A stretch of DNA of 64,000 nucleotides from Pycnopodia helianthoides (taxonomy: Eukaryota > Echinodermata > Asteroidea > Forcipulatida > Asteriidae), in assembly GCA_032158295.1 (NCBI GenBank), contig CM063243.1:14042931-14106930 (forward strand), written 5' to 3'. A model generated the notes under the pieces. That model did no database searches. It had not been told where the DNA came from and saw nothing but the letters and a program-made list of their open reading frames with translations. Shown piece after piece: positions 1-13,490 of this stretch (position 1 is its first letter; every line of letters starts with the position of its first letter). Position numbers and translations under genes: made by a program.

Positions 1-2429
1 GTGTAAAGTGAATTTCGTGAGACATGAGATTGTGTACATTTGGAGAGCGAACTATTGTGTACTAATTGTATGCGACTTACAAAAACACACGATGCATCTT
101 AATCATGCTTTGGTGTGTATACTGTACAATGTATGTAAAATCTGCCATTTTACTGCACTTCCTTTCCATATGTATGTGTTCTACCATTATGTAAATTTTC
201 TGTAAAAAAAAACTAAACCCATTAAAATATGGGGGATCCAAAATACAGTGCGCTCTCGAAAGTTTACCTCAGAGAGGCCAATTCCCACCCCCACCCCCCC
301 TCCCTCCTCCCAAAGCTGGCGACGACTAAAGGTGACAAAAATCACACTCACAACTCAGGGGTGCACAGGCAGTTCGGGACCCTCAAATGGATGACATCAA
401 TGTGAAAAACATTCGACGTCCTGCGAATCAAAAACAAACTTAAACAAACGTGGTAATGCAGAAGTTGCGGCAGGCACAGCGAGATGGCTAAAAAAGTTGT
501 CAACCCCCTTTTCCCATGATACACTGTGACAGTGGCATCTCCTGGGCAAACTGTAGAGGGCGCCTGTATTACAAATAGCCCGTATTGAAAGATGCCCTAT
601 AATGATACTACACAGACACATTTTTCATGTCATCTACACTTTAAATAATTATATAGTTTTTACTTGTCTTTTATGGATTAACAAAACCTATAGCAAGTGT
701 TCCCTGTATGGTATTTGAAAATATTTAGGAGCTGCTTTTTGTAAATTATCAATTTATTTTTTATTGAAAAAAGAAGAAGATAAAAAGGTTTTTCGTAATT
801 GTTTTCATTTTGATTTTTGTTTTCATATCTGAAGTTTTATTCCTCGTGCCAGGAATAAAATCAAAAGTGAGAAAGTATGATTTTGTTTTGCTGGTGCCAA
901 GGCAGACTCACTTTTGTAATTGGTGTGAAAGGCAAAAGCTCAATCATTAAACTGGTTAGTTCCCATTAGCAGCCTGGTACTTCATATAGGGAAGTGCCTC
1001 CACGCTCTTGGTCATTGCCTTGTGCCTTGAAATATTCTGGAACAGACTATTTTTTCTTCTTCATTGAAGTGCCCTTCACCAAGAAGAAACTTCCTCGCCC
1101 GTTCAAGAATGAAGCATCAGGTCTTCATAAGGCAGCGTTAACATCCCTCTCAAGTTTCCTCGCTTAGTCTCTCTTCTTCACCTATTTTCTACTCTATATA
1201 TAGTTTTTATAACCACGAGAATGCCCACATGAGTGTATTCTCCCTGGAAATTAAACACAAACCTGCTTTGGTTATTACAAAAGAGTACAATCTCGCACTT
1301 TCAGTGGAAATGTAGACGGAGCGACTTTTGCTTTTTCAATGTGTATGCCTGCCAGGCATAAAACAACCGCTGTTGGATTAAACCTGTCAGGTATAAATGT
1401 AACATGAATCTATCTCGGTGCACACAAAGTACTTGTTCCCTTTTTTTATGAGAGTAATATGAGTAAATATCAGGATTTATTGGTGACACTATATACATGT
1501 ATAAATCAGTGTGCTTCTCATGAATGGTAAGATGTGAAGGACCTGTACGACTGTCGGTTTTTAAAGGTTGAGGCTCTCTGTGCAGAAACAGGAACAAATA
1601 AAATTGCACAGAATCTACACCCTTTGGATGTATTCACCACTAAAAAATCATTGCGATTGCCGGACAATGCATTCTCTTCTTGCTAAACCTTTTACAGTGT
1701 GCAGCCATTTCAAAGTCCCGCAAAAATGTATTGAATATTTGACAAAAGCAGCTGGGTAAATTCAGCTGGGCTTATTTTATTGTGCAGACACGGTACAGAC
1801 AAGGACGTGTGTAATTTGTGTCCCCCCCCCCAAAAAAAGGATGTTTATACATAATTTGAAGAGAAAAGTTATTGTAATTTAGAACTAATAAGAATAAATG
1901 CTAATTTTTATCAAATTGTATACACACAGTTTGGCTGATACACATTAGTATGCTGAGAGTAAAGTGTAGAGTAAAGGGGGGGGGGGGGGAGTTAGAAAAT
2001 AATTTAAAAAGTAAATCAAAATTGAGTAAATGGTTGTTGTTAGTATGGTTTTTTTAATACGTGCATGTTTGGTGTTATTATTCACCAGCTGTTTGGGCAA
2101 GGCATAAACCACGTGAACAAAATGTTATTGTTGAAACCAGAAGCAGATTTCATACGCCTGAATTATAGTGTTATGCACAGAATACATAATATGTAGACCA
2201 ACCATAGGAGAAGTGTGTTGAAACAATTGTGAGCATGTTAACAGGGTGTAACTGTTGATAACGTGTTTTGCTTTTTAAAATTGTTTTTATTTTCAAAGCA
2301 TGGTATTTCCCCCAAAAGCAGCTGAGTACTGTAACATGTATAGGCCCAGGTCTTTCGCCGCATTGACCCCTGTAATACTTCTGTGCTCCATAAATGATTT
2401 TATGCACAGACGGGTTTCCAAGTGGAGAA

Positions 2430-2563
2430 ATAATCTTGCTTAACAAAAGCAGGTATACCAGTTCAGCTAAAGTTCAGTTTAATAATCATTGGTTGGTTCG
2501 ACTCTCTGCTTAGTTCCGCTTAGCACCGTTGTTTGCTTGGCATCTTATGGAATTGGGCCCTGG
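2430..2563. mobile_element. Truncated MITE of the GGGCCCAA-ended family
   Basis: The 3' end (CTTATGGAATTGGGCCCTGG) resembles the terminal repeat of the fuller element at 59402-59686. Internal GCTTA/TTAGC motifs recur. The 5' terminal repeat is not seen. Confidence 0.5.
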
Positions 2564-3819
2564 ATTTTTTGGGTAGAGGCATACGAGAAAACATCAAAAG
2601 GTTTCAGCCCTGAGTTCAAAATATTAAATCAGTGCGATACAGTTGGCATGAAGTCAGACAGATCAAACTCCCTGTTGAGACATTAACCTCCTGTCTGCTG
2701 GTAAAGCTGTAAACATGCTTCTGATGCCAGTCACTACCAGAGAAGAGGGACGGCGTTGAGAAGGCGAAATAGAGAGACCCGGATAATTTGTATCCATTCA
2801 GTTCTGGATCAACATGTTAAGAGGAAGATATTCGAGCCTGCATTCTCAGAAATACGCAGCATGGAAAATTGATCTGGTCCCGCAAGTGCTGAATATTATT
2901 GTTGTAATAGCCGCATTTCATCAGAATCTGACAGTATGGTATTAACTTGACATCCAAATCTGTGAACTCTTGATAAAATTGGCAACTCATGTAATACTTC
3001 ATCCGTCAAAATGGAAACGGAGCATGGTGTTGTATAGGGGGTGCTACAAGTAGTTGGGAACTAAAACAGGAATCTTCAAAATGCTTTTATGTATGTAGTT
3101 TACCTTGTAAGCTCGTGTAGCAGAGCCTTTGAGTTCAACTGACGTCAGAACATGTTTAACAGAGCGCTCAAACGTCGTGCGTTGATCAGTCATCTTTGTT
3201 TATTACAGATTTATAACACCAACCTCCCTTATTTAGATCACAGTCTGGTTTTTGGAGAGTCACTTACATTTTAGTAAGTGACTCTGAAAATGTGTTCATC
3301 TGGACAATTACACCTGCGCAGTGCTGTTGTGACATTTGGCAGGTGCAAATATACAACTGTATGTGATTTTAATTGACTTGCTTCTGCGGCTGCAGCATAT
3401 GGGTTCGAACCTATACCAAGTGACTGCAGGTAGTGTCCGAGTCCTTGAACAAGAAACATCTCTGCAGCTGATCTGGTCCTTTTGTAAAAAAAATGTTTAC
3501 CACCAGTTAATTACCACCAGTTATAATGATTGTTCAAGTCACTGCCAGGATGCCAAACTAGGAAAGGTTATTTTTGCTTGAAATAATTTTGCAATAAATC
3601 CATTGCGTAAACAGATATTCTTAAAGAGCACTGAAAGTTCTTGCATAAGAGGAGTGGAATGTGACCATGTTTCTGCTTTTCTAAGGTTCGGTATTATTGG
3701 CTCTAGCTAATCCTCATCTCTATACAGGGGTAAGGATTAGATATTGATCATGCTGGGGGGGGGGGGGCGGGGTTGGCGTTCCAATATGTTGGCAATAAGA
3801 AGTCCAAGTTTTCTGTATG

Positions 3820-3945
3820 TAAAAACAGGTTGCTCTCTTTCAATACTTTGTCATGTAATTGGAAAATAAAAGAGGGTGTCCAAATTGAAATAGTGTGTCC
3901 AATCATGGTCCAATAGACACTAAAATAACTCTCTGGCTAAGACTA
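3820..3945 (+). repeat. Interspersed repeat, gtgtcc family, copy 1
   Basis: It shares ordered motifs with 37040-37213 and 56925-57066: repeated GTGTCCAAATTG, a CATGTAA block, and an ending like CTCTGGCTAA.ACTATG. This copy is the most diverged. Confidence 0.6.
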
Positions 3946-5657
3946 TGAAGACCTGCAGTAGTTCTCACCATGCAAGTAATTGTACCCCTGCCTTGTTGCT
4001 ATCTGTAGTAGAGTGTATGAGTTCTCTGCATATATACAAAACACACACATAGAGACTATACACACAGGGAGCCAGACTCTCAGCGTCCTGATGAGGACAT
4101 TGTTATGTAACAGTCTGGCTGGCTTAGCAAGCTTCTGTCCCATGATTGGTGGACTGTGAGCATGTGCAATGGTGCAATAACTGCACGTAGGTTTGATCAT
4201 AGAGAAAGGACCCATTGGTTTGACCATAGTTCACTGCACTGTGACTGTTAGTGGCTGGCAGTGCTGACCATAGGTGTAGGTGGAACCCTCTGTATTTGGG
4301 AGGAGGGGTTCAAGTAGCCCTTAATATTTGGATTTTGGTATTTGGAGATAAGAAAGTAGAAGGATTGGGGAAAATTACATGGAGAATATAAAGGCCTGCT
4401 AAGGAAGGAAGTTTCATGGTTTGATTCTTCTACTTTTCCATTTTGACTTCCATTACCCTTTGCATAATATTGCCACAAATGTTGATTTTTTATAATTTCC
4501 CTTCCCATGAAGGGAAGTGCGGAGAACCCATCTGTGGAAGATTTGCTTTCTTGGAAAAAAAAAAATGGGCTTCATTATATTAGACGGTGAAGTAACTCCT
4601 GAATTAGAACTATACCCTTGAACTCCTGACCCTGTGTTCCGTAACTGTTGAATAATTCAAAAGTTGATGAGCCTACACATACCGAGGGGACTGGCACATA
4701 TGTGTGTACATTGTGCATCATATGAGTTTCTTTTCAATGACATCATTGTCCAAGGCTGTCGCAATTAGCATGAACAGTGTTTCTGGTCAACAGTAGTTGT
4801 GTCATCACATCCTGTCCTAAAAAAGAAAAAAACAAGAGCGGACAGGATAGAAGAAAAACACCACAAACTCATCTCTCTCTCTGTGGGCATCGTATGAAGT
4901 ATTGTGTGGATCGGTGACAGTACATGAGGAATTGATATGTGATGAAGAGAACGTCCGAGCCTGTGTGTTTGTTCAGTAAATTGAGTTGAATGGCTGACTG
5001 GATTGGAAGGGCTACACATGTAATGACAGTATAGATGCCTTGTAGAGTGTGTGGCAACAACGGCTGAAGCGAATCTCCACCACGATGAAGGAGCAACACG
5101 TGACCAGTGAGCCACAACTATCACCGTTCAGCCCGTACTCGTATGTATCAAATTACACGCTACCAGCACATTATTAAAATTTCACCGTTGTGGTAACATT
5201 ACCACCTCTTTTCATTTTTTAAATTTTTGTTCCTACGGATGTAGTTTACAGGACACTTCATTTAGAAATTAGAATTGATGACAGGTCGTATTTCAGATTG
5301 GTTTTCACTGTGGTTTTTTTATGTTTGTGTAGGAAGGGCCCAGCCACCATTATGACCTTGTCTGAACACTTCATATACAGTACTCTGTACACCCTACTGC
5401 AGTATTTACAATCATAACTCAAAGTGTGGTGCTTCTGCCCACCAGCTAAAATTGAATGTTTCGGCAAATATTTGGTTTGCACATTTATTAAACCCAAATT
5501 ACAATTTGTCACAATACCATCTGTGCTACACTGTTTTTTGTACAGGTAGAGATAATTGCAGACCTTAATTTACAATCAAGTCAACTCTGATGTGGTTCTA
5601 GATTTGGGTAATTACCGTAGTTCCTTTTATAAACTAGATGTATTGGGTTCGGAGATT

Positions 5658-7150
5658 CAGTTTGAATATGAAAATACATAAATTAATTTTAATCAAGCCA
5701 ATGAAGTGATTACAAATAATGAATTTTTTGTATACATATCATTAGTATTAAAGATCTATTTTTGTTAAGGTATAAATATTGGGTTTTTTTTATTTTCAGA
5801 AATTGTTTTCTTCAAAACTTAAATGGACAGTCTGGTGTCCTTTTTGGGGTGTCTTCAAAGCTTAGAAATAAAAAATTGTACCTTTGTGCAGAAATCAGTC
5901 AGTGAAAATTTGTTTGATTAGGCATTTTTTATTTGGATTTAGGTTTCTCTTTCTTTCAAGAGCATAAACAATCATTTCAGATAAAACTTCACGGAAAACA
6001 TTCAAATAAAAACATTTTGCATGGGGAAACGATTGATCTTAATTACAGTGTATCTGGGAATTGACAAGATTTTGCTTTTAGAAGGATAGGTTCATTTAGT
6101 TGTTTTAGACTTCCAGAAACCCTAAGACGGAGTTACCAAAGCTTTGAATGTTTTTCATACTATTTGGGGAGGGGGGGGGGGGCCTTAAATAAAGAATTTG
6201 TGTTGAGGTAGATCTGCGACAATGGACAATTAGCATTAGTGAATGTTTTGTCATCACGTATGTCTTTTTTTTTAATAAAGTGGAGTACACCTAAAATAAC
6301 TGAAATCATTTTTTGCATTATATGTATGCGTAGGCAAGGAAGATACTGCCATGCGACTGGTCATCACCTTGGTGTCCTTTGAAATGCTCACAGTAGATAT
6401 TCAGTTTGAATATAAAAATAAATGGAATTATTTCACATGTTTTGTTATTTAAGATCACCAATGATGTGATAACAATTTTTTTTTTCTACACACTTATCAT
6501 TAGTATCAAAGATCTTTTTTTTGTTAAGGTATACATCAAGGGGTTTTTTAATCTTCAGAAATGTTTTATTTCAAAACAATCTAGTGTCCTTTGCACCATT
6601 TACTCAAAAGTTTTTGGGGTCTTAAAAAGCTTAGAAATAAAAAAATGTATCTTTGTTCAGAAATCAGTCAGTGAAAATTTGTCGGATTGGTTTTTTTTTT
6701 TTTTTTGGAAAGGTTTTTTTTTTTCTTTCAAGAGCATAAACATCATTTCAGATGAAACTTCACAGATAACATCAAAATAAAAACACTTTGCCCGGGAGAA
6801 CGATTGATCTTACAGTGTATCTGGGAATTGACAAGATGTTGCTTTTTGAAGGATAGGTTTGTTTAGTTGTTTTAGACTTCCAGAAACCCTAAGACAAAGC
6901 TTGGAATGTTTTTTCATACTATTGTGGGGGGGGGAGGGTTCCTTAGATGAAGAATTGATTGCTGTTGTGGTAGATCTGCGACAATGGACAATTAGTAATT
7001 GTGAATTTTTTGTCATCATGCATTTTTTTTTTTTATAAAGTGAAGCACACCTAAAATAGCTTAAATCATTTTTTGCATTATATTGTATGACGCAGGCAAG
7101 ATACTGCCATGCCCCTGGTCATCGCCTTGGTGCCCTTTATAAATGCTCAC
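5658..7150 (+). repeat. Diverged tandem duplication, two units of about 745 bp
   Basis: Unit 1 (5658-6400) and unit 2 (6401-7150) share, in order: ATTCAGTTTGAATAT, TTAGTAT.AAAGATCT, TTAGACTTCCAGAAACCCTA, a G-run, GTAGATCTGCGACAATGGAC, and a closing ACTGCCATGC..CTGGTCATC block. Indels and substitutions are frequent. No coding potential is seen. Confidence 0.85.
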
Positions 7151-7175
7151 AGTAGATATTCAAATTTCCCTCATG

Positions 7176-7544
7176 TTAAAGGCCCTGTACAATATTGGTA
7201 AGATCGAAAAAACACAAATGTTCACAGATTCACACATAACTTACATGATTTAAAGTAAGTAATGGTAGAAAGGGTTCCTTAAAATATTTCTGCCTAAAAT
7301 GCTATCGTTTCTGAGAAATGAGTAAAACAATAGTTTTTATCGCGCGCGATAATAAACTTGATGTTTGTAAAACAGAAAACACATAAGGTCTCTTTTCACT
7401 ATTTTCTCGTAACCTCGATGACCAATTGAGCTCAAATTTTCACAGGTTTGTTATTTCATGTATGTGGTTGATTACACAAAACATGAACACTGTCTGTGAT
7501 TATTTTATTTTGTCAGCTATGCCAATCCTGTATAATACCTTTAA
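7176..7544. mobile_element. TTAA-flanked MITE-like element, family B copy
   Basis: It begins TTAAAGGCCCTGTACAATAT and ends with a partly complementary ACCTTTAA, with TTAA at both edges. It is near-collinear with 63489-63829, including the AACTTACATGATTTAAAGTA and TCACTATTTTCTCG blocks. TTAA target duplications are typical of piggyBac and Kolobok transposons. No transposase is present. Confidence 0.85.
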
Positions 7545-8004
7545 GTTGCTCATTACTTGGGTAAAAACTACCTTGCCCGATGACGTGCATTATTTGTGAA
7601 TGATGACGCAAGCTGATTAATGATGATGAGCTTGGACACATCTTGTAGTATGCACATTACGTGTTCAATTTGTCATGTAACAACCTCAGTGACTGTTGCC
7701 ATCTTGGGTTTTCTTAAACATAAATTTTCATTTAATAAAAATGAGGCGTGACGATGAACAATTCGTACTCATTTTTGTCCAGATGAGAATCAGCATTTTT
7801 AACTATAATTTTGCCCATTTATATGGAGCAAAAAAAATTGAATTATACTGACAGTCCCCACTGCTTTAGGCCTTATTACTCTTGTTGTACATGTACACGT
7901 ACATTCTGCGTTTTTATTTCATTTTTTTTAATCATGGATGTCTCTTGTGATATGTTCCATTACACAGGGTACCAGTTGTACATGTCCATGAGTATTTTAT
8001 TCAA

Positions 8005-8097
8005 GGAATAACAGTGCGAGGAGCCGGTTTTCACTGCGTGGCCACCAACCAAGGTCATTACCACGTAGTGAAGACCGGCTCCTCGCACTTTTATTCC
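8005..8097. repeat. Fold-back (inverted repeat) element, copy 1
   Basis: Arms of about 37 bases (8005-8042 and 8061-8097) match with few mismatches around GTGCGAGGAGCCGG. They are bounded by GGAATAA...TTATTCC and followed by AATAAATGCC, like the larger copy at 55902-56043. Confidence 0.8.
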
Positions 8098-11000
8098 TAT
8101 TAATAAATGCCTTATAGTGAAGGAACTGTAAAAAATGTCAGAATTTTTGAGTTTACTTTCGCCGTTATTTTTAGAAATGGTCTGCTCATGTTCAAAGGCC
8201 AATCCTTTAGCTGTTCAACTTTTGTGTGGTACCTAATCTCTTACACATAATTAACTGTTTATACATATTTGCCGGTCTTCATATCACATGTTAATACACC
8301 CCCACGTGACCAGTCTGAGACCAATCAGAGTGCATAAACTCTCCAAGGTGTTTATTAATGCTATTTATTTGTGAAAGATGCTTAAATGCTTAGAGGATTA
8401 ATATTAGCAACAAAGAAATGTCCACGTAGTTCACTTTTGAGTTCTTAGACTTCTTCGAGGTAAAGGTAGGATCATGGATTAATCTCTCGTCATTGGAGAT
8501 AAATCATCAATTGTCAAGACCATGGCTGATTTTGAGGAAATCAGGACTTAGGCTAAGGCGCCGCCTTAAGCCGGGTTCGAACTTCCTGCAAATGCGAAGC
8601 GAATTTTGACATCACAAATTCGCAATGAACACTTCGCATTAGTTAAGCTGTGCTCAACTCCTTCGCATTCGCCTTCGCTTGAATCATGAACCAGGCTGTA
8701 GGCACCATCCGCCTGTTCAAAGTCCTGTACTGAAAGTGTACATTTTTCAAAATTACTGACAAAGTCTGAGCTTGGGCTCTGTGGAGTGGCCCCGACATTT
8801 AACCACTTTGATTTGAATTTTAGTTTGTATTTTTCCTTGGGGGGGGGGGGAAGGATAGAAAAGGAATTCACGAATCTCCCTTACTGTGTCATATAAATTT
8901 GAAGGTGGATTGACTTTTATTTAATACACACTATACATCACTATTTCACTATTTAGACTTCACTATTTTAGGTAAGAGAAGGTAATGGAATTTCTTAGCC
9001 CTGTCCAATTCCAGGGCCTTGTATTGGGAGTCAGATGTCCCCATGTGATACTTTGAAGTGAGCACTTGAGGCGCTGCGCGCAGTAAGACGCACACCATAC
9101 CTTTACATGCAATTTAACTACCAATATGGCACACCATGGCGAGACTGTAGGTGTGTGTGTGTTGACGTTTGTAGTGCAGTGGGGTCTGTAGCCTTCTCAG
9201 ATACCAAATGGAAATCCCTTGGAAGCAGTCTACCATATGAAATGAGTGATGCCTTTAATTCCGTCCCAAAATTCATGTGGTTTGGTGGTGAAGTTTCACT
9301 ATCAAAGTGTCATACTGGATGATGTACAAAGAAGCTGCACAGGCGTCAGCAATGCACCCGAAACTCACAAACCCTCTCTCCGCACAAACACATGGTATTG
9401 CCTTTAACAACAATACACACAGCCTCATCATCAGTCAACATTGTTTTGGATATAAACGGAGTTCATAACCCAGTACTGTGCATCAGCCGCAACGGGGATG
9501 CTCAACTAACCTTGAACCAGATTTAGGGCTAATAATAACTACTACGTACAGACAAGTGAGAAATAAATACAACCACTGGTAGATGACTCAGCTAGTGCAG
9601 TATATTGTACCAGGCATAATACAGATCTCTGTGATTGTGAATTATGTACTCGCACATGTTTACATTTGGACAAACTGTAGAAATATATGCACAGTTGGCA
9701 CAAATGTAAACAATGTGATTAAAAACTGTCTTTTCAGGCATGTTTTGTTGTTGTTGTGGCGTTGGGCGTTCAAAACTGGAATTCCACAGCTGTTGTTAGA
9801 ATCAGCTTTTCAGAAATATGAACAATTTTATAAACAGATGTAACGTGCAAAGTAGTTATTTTTGAAATAAATTTTGTGGAGCAGTGATGAAATTTTCATT
9901 AGCTGCATATGGTACATGTACACGTATTTAGCGGCGTGGGTTCATGGTCAAGTGTCTTGCAGTGTGCATACATCATGTGTCGGCACACTTAAGATGCATA
10001 CATCTTGAGTGGTGTACAGACCGTAGTTTTTACAATATTTGTATGTGTGGTAAACAGTAATTGACAATTTCATATCATTTGCAGTATGTTCTTAAGGTGT
10101 GTTTTCATTAGTTATCTACAGATGTGATGATAGATCTACACATCAGTGCCCTGCCCCATCACATCAATTTTCCAGTTGTATAACAAGTCCATTATAACTG
10201 CTGGCCATTTTCTTAAAACACTCCAGTGAGAGACCTGCTTGGATGCAATGCCCCAAGGTGCACATTGCCGGCAAATTCTTCCAAGCTTTTTCCATAGGTT
10301 AACAGCGTTTGTTTGGCATTTTGGCAACAATTTCTTTTTGTCTGAGCACGTTGTTCACATGTCCAGGTATTGCCTGGGTTAGTTGCTGTTTGCTTAATGA
10401 ATAAAGTTTTATAATTTGGTTATGATCTCCCCATTGACAATTGTCATACCGATTTTGGATGGTGGCAGAATTTTGTCCTGGCATCTCCCCCTCTAGAATG
10501 TGTGGCATGGTACAGCTTACGATATCAAGGCATATGGGCTGACCAGTGTGTAGACATGGTTATGACAATGGAACTATTTAAATGTCAGCACCTGCTGACA
10601 GCGGCTGTAGGGTTTTTAAGGAAGGCAACAATGAGTGCACCGAAAACAATTGGTTCACCAGTGATGCGTTGTCAAGTTTAGCTTAGCTTACTGACACTGT
10701 TAGTATTACTGCAGCCGCCTGTGTTATCTTTATACAATTTCCAATTCAGACTGTCCAATTGTTCTAACTACAGTCGCCACACATTCATCAAATTGGGGGA
10801 GAGTTTTCTTTTGTTTTGTTTAAAAAAATTAATTTAATGCAAATTGGCCATTTTAAGTATCTTCAGGCACCAGCCCTTGAACTTTGTATGATACAATATA
10901 GAGCACTCCATTAAGCGATCCCTTAATGTAAATCCCATTTCAAAATGAAAACAAGCTGCTGCCATTAGGACAGCTGTGTTGTGCGTTTTGTGTTTTGGGC

Positions 11001-11162
11001 AGTGCATTGTCTCAGTAGGCGGCAGGAGTCAGGCGTATTCCAATGTGGCTGCATTGCTGGGCAAGCACATGTAATATGTAGATGGGGCTCATTAGCAAAT
11101 TGGTCAATTTCTATTAAATAAGACCCCCTTGTGCTAGTGAGATATGGGGAAATCGAGCACAG

Positions 11163-11223
11163 TTTCTGCATCCCACATACAACATCGAAGGCCAAAGGAG
11201 GAGTTACTTGTGGGATGCAGAAA
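11163..11223. repeat. Small perfect hairpin
   Basis: The arms TTTCTGCATCCCACA (11163-11177) and its exact reverse complement (11209-11223) flank a 31-base loop. Confidence 0.8.
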
Positions 11224-11730
11224 TGCCATGAGCGTGTGGGGCAACAAAGTTATCCCCCTGAATACTTGCAAAAGAACAGTAAAATGACACTAAACACTGT
11301 ATTGCTGTACTGTTAGTGATCGATGATCTATTAGGTGTTTTATCTTACAATCAGGTATCACTGCCTTGAAGAAAACTTCCTGTTAAACTTCCGAACTGAA
11401 TGAAAGCTCATTGTGAAAACAATGTGTCCAATGTGCAGTGTTTAGTCGGTGACATGTATGCAAACCGCATGTATGCAGTGACCTCACATACAGTATTCTT
11501 AGCTGCCACTTTGGCATTATGTCAACTCTGTGGATTGACATTTTCTAGGAAGTGCTTCCGTCCAAAAGGAAGTATCCTATATAGCTATATTTAATGATAT
11601 TGTCTCAGTGTAATCTACTAGGCTCTATTAACTATGGATTAGAATGGAAAACCTTTTGAATGCCCCAAAGACATTTTTCTTCCTGAAAAAATTACAACTG
11701 TAAAGTCACTACGTCAAATGGTTTTGATTT

Positions 11731-12109
11731 AAAGGAACATTACAGAATTGGTAAGAAACAAACTTGTAAAATATACTTTTTGATCACAGATTTACATAAA
11801 ACTTACACGGTCTAATGATGATGATAGTAGAAAACATCCCTTGAAATATTTCCGTCTGAAATGCCATATTTGATGAGAAATGAATAAATTAACTTGTCGA
11901 TTTGAGTTTATCGCTCAGTGAGCGTTTTATTCATTTGTTGAATCTATACGATTTCATGCAAATGTGTAATCGGTTTTTCACTATTTTCTCGTGACCCAGA
12001 TGGCCGATCGATCTCAAACTTGTACAGGTTTGTCAGTTTATGTATATGGTGGATTACCCGCCAGCAACTGTTATGTTAGCAAAAACCAATTCTGTAATGT
12101 TCCTTTAAA
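11731..12109 (+). mobile_element. MITE family C, copy 1
   Basis: The terminal inverted repeat AAAGGAACATTACAGAATTG pairs with CAATTCTGTAATGTTCCTTT at the 3' end, inside TTTAAA borders. It has no coding capacity. The internal block TCGCTCAGTGAGCGTTTTAT is itself a short palindrome. Confidence 0.92.
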
Positions 12110-12239
12110 AGATAAAAAATTTGGCGCGCTTGAGGTAAATGTTTTGTTTTGTTTGGAAGGTTGTACTGCTTCCTTTCAGATCTCGTGTAAGGAATCTTGT
12201 TGGCTCTTTGCTGTATAAGGTCCATAGCCGACAATGTAC

Positions 12240-12398
12240 CAACATAGGGCTAGGTAGCTCAGTTGGTAGAGCGCTGGCACGTTAATCCGGAGGTCGTTGG
12301 TTCCAATCCCACTCTGGTCAATTTTTTCTATTTGTACAACTCCAAATTATTTACAATTTACCCAGTCAGTTTCCGTTTGTGGTTTATTACTTGATATT
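12240..12398 (+). mobile_element. tRNA-headed repeat, array copy 1
   Basis: The head at 12247-12319 has an A-box-like TAGCTCAGTTGG and a B-box-like GGTTCCAATCC. The anticodon position reads GTT if a 7-base loop is drawn, but the stems are imperfect, so this is tRNA-derived rather than a working tRNA. The tail ends GTGGTTTATTACTTGATATT. Confidence 0.85.
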
Positions 12399-12827
12399 TA
12401 AAAATGATTTCTTCACATCTCTGGATTTACCGGTTTATTGCTTATATCCAGGAATCATTTTGTTCTGTTGGATACTTTGGTTCTGACTCTGACCCATTAA
12501 TTCTTTTGATTATTGATATGAAATTGCCGGCCAGGACCTATAAGATTAAAATTGACTTGCTTAGCACCAGAGTTAACGGGGCACCAGTTGCATCCATTGG
12601 ATGACATTTCGTCAGGGGGTTGTTTTGGTGTGCCTCGACCAGAAACATGTTTAAGCTTCAGTCATTGGTTTTAACTTTTTTTTTTCTGAGTTCTGTGAAG
12701 CCGCGGGGATATAGCTGTTCGGACCGAATCATAACCGGTTTTGATTCAGGTATAGGCTTGGTTTCAAGTTACATGTAGTGGATATTACAAACTAGCGACA
12801 AATATGTACAGTCTTTTTTTTTTTTTT

Positions 12828-13203
12828 AAAGGAACATTACAGAATTGGTAAGAACAAATATACTTTTTGATCACAGATTTAAATAAAACTTACACGGTCT
12901 AATGATGATGATAGTAGAAAACATCCCTTGAAATATTTTTGTCCGAAATGCCATTTTTGATGAGAAATGAATAAACTAACTTGCCGATTTGAGTTTATCG
13001 CTCAGTGAGCGTTTTATTCATTTGTTGAATCTATATGATTTCATGCAAATGTGTAATCAGTTTTTCACTATTTTCTCGTGACCCAGATGGCCGATCGATC
13101 TCAAACTTCTACAGGTTTGTCAGTTTATGTATAATAAAGTGCTTACACTGCCGCCAGCAACTGTTTTGTTAGCAAAAACCAATTATGTAATGTTCCTTTA
13201 AAA
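12828..13203 (+). mobile_element. MITE family C, copy 2
   Basis: It has the same terminal repeats and internal blocks as copy 1, with one substitution in the right terminus (CAATTATGTAATG). Confidence 0.92.
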
Positions 13204-13331
13204 GATAAAAAATTTGGCGTGCTTGAGGCGAATTTTTTGTTTTGTTTGGAAGGTTGTACTGCTTCCTTTCAGATCTTGTGTAAGGAATCTTGTTGGCTCT
13301 TTGCTTTATAAGGTCCATAGCCGACAATGTA

Positions 13332-13490
13332 CCAACATAGGGCTAGGTAGCTCAGTTGGTAGAGCGCCGGCACGTTAATCCGGAGGTCGTTGGTTCCAAT
13401 CCCACTCTGGTCAATTTTTCTATTTGTACAACCCCAAATTATTTACAATTTACCCAGTCAGTTTCCGTTTGTGGTTTATTACTTGATATT
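13332..13490 (+). mobile_element. tRNA-headed repeat, array copy 2
   Basis: Duplicate of 12240-12398 with a few substitutions (GCGCCGGC for GCGCTGGC). The A- and B-box-like motifs are kept. Confidence 0.85.

Larger units (their letters stand above)
1..5657. other. Non-coding stretch without a recognised gene
   Basis: Only short random ORFs are seen on both strands. It holds G-runs near 1977 and 3757, a truncated inverted-repeat element at 2430-2563 and an interspersed repeat at 3820-3945. It could be upstream intergenic DNA or the first intron of the bHLH-PAS gene. Confidence 0.6.
7545..11730. other. Non-coding stretch, no gene recognised
   Basis: It holds a fold-back at 8005-8097 with a related flank to about 8360, a G-run at 8839-8850 and a small hairpin at 11163-11223 (15-base perfect arms). 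All ORFs are short and resemble nothing known. Confidence 0.6.

Noticed and set aside
12247..12319. Functional tRNA gene (Asn-like anticodon)
   Set aside because: A and B boxes are good, but stems are imperfect, it is part of a dispersed repeat with a tail, and the same module appears in worn copies. tRNA-derived is the better call.
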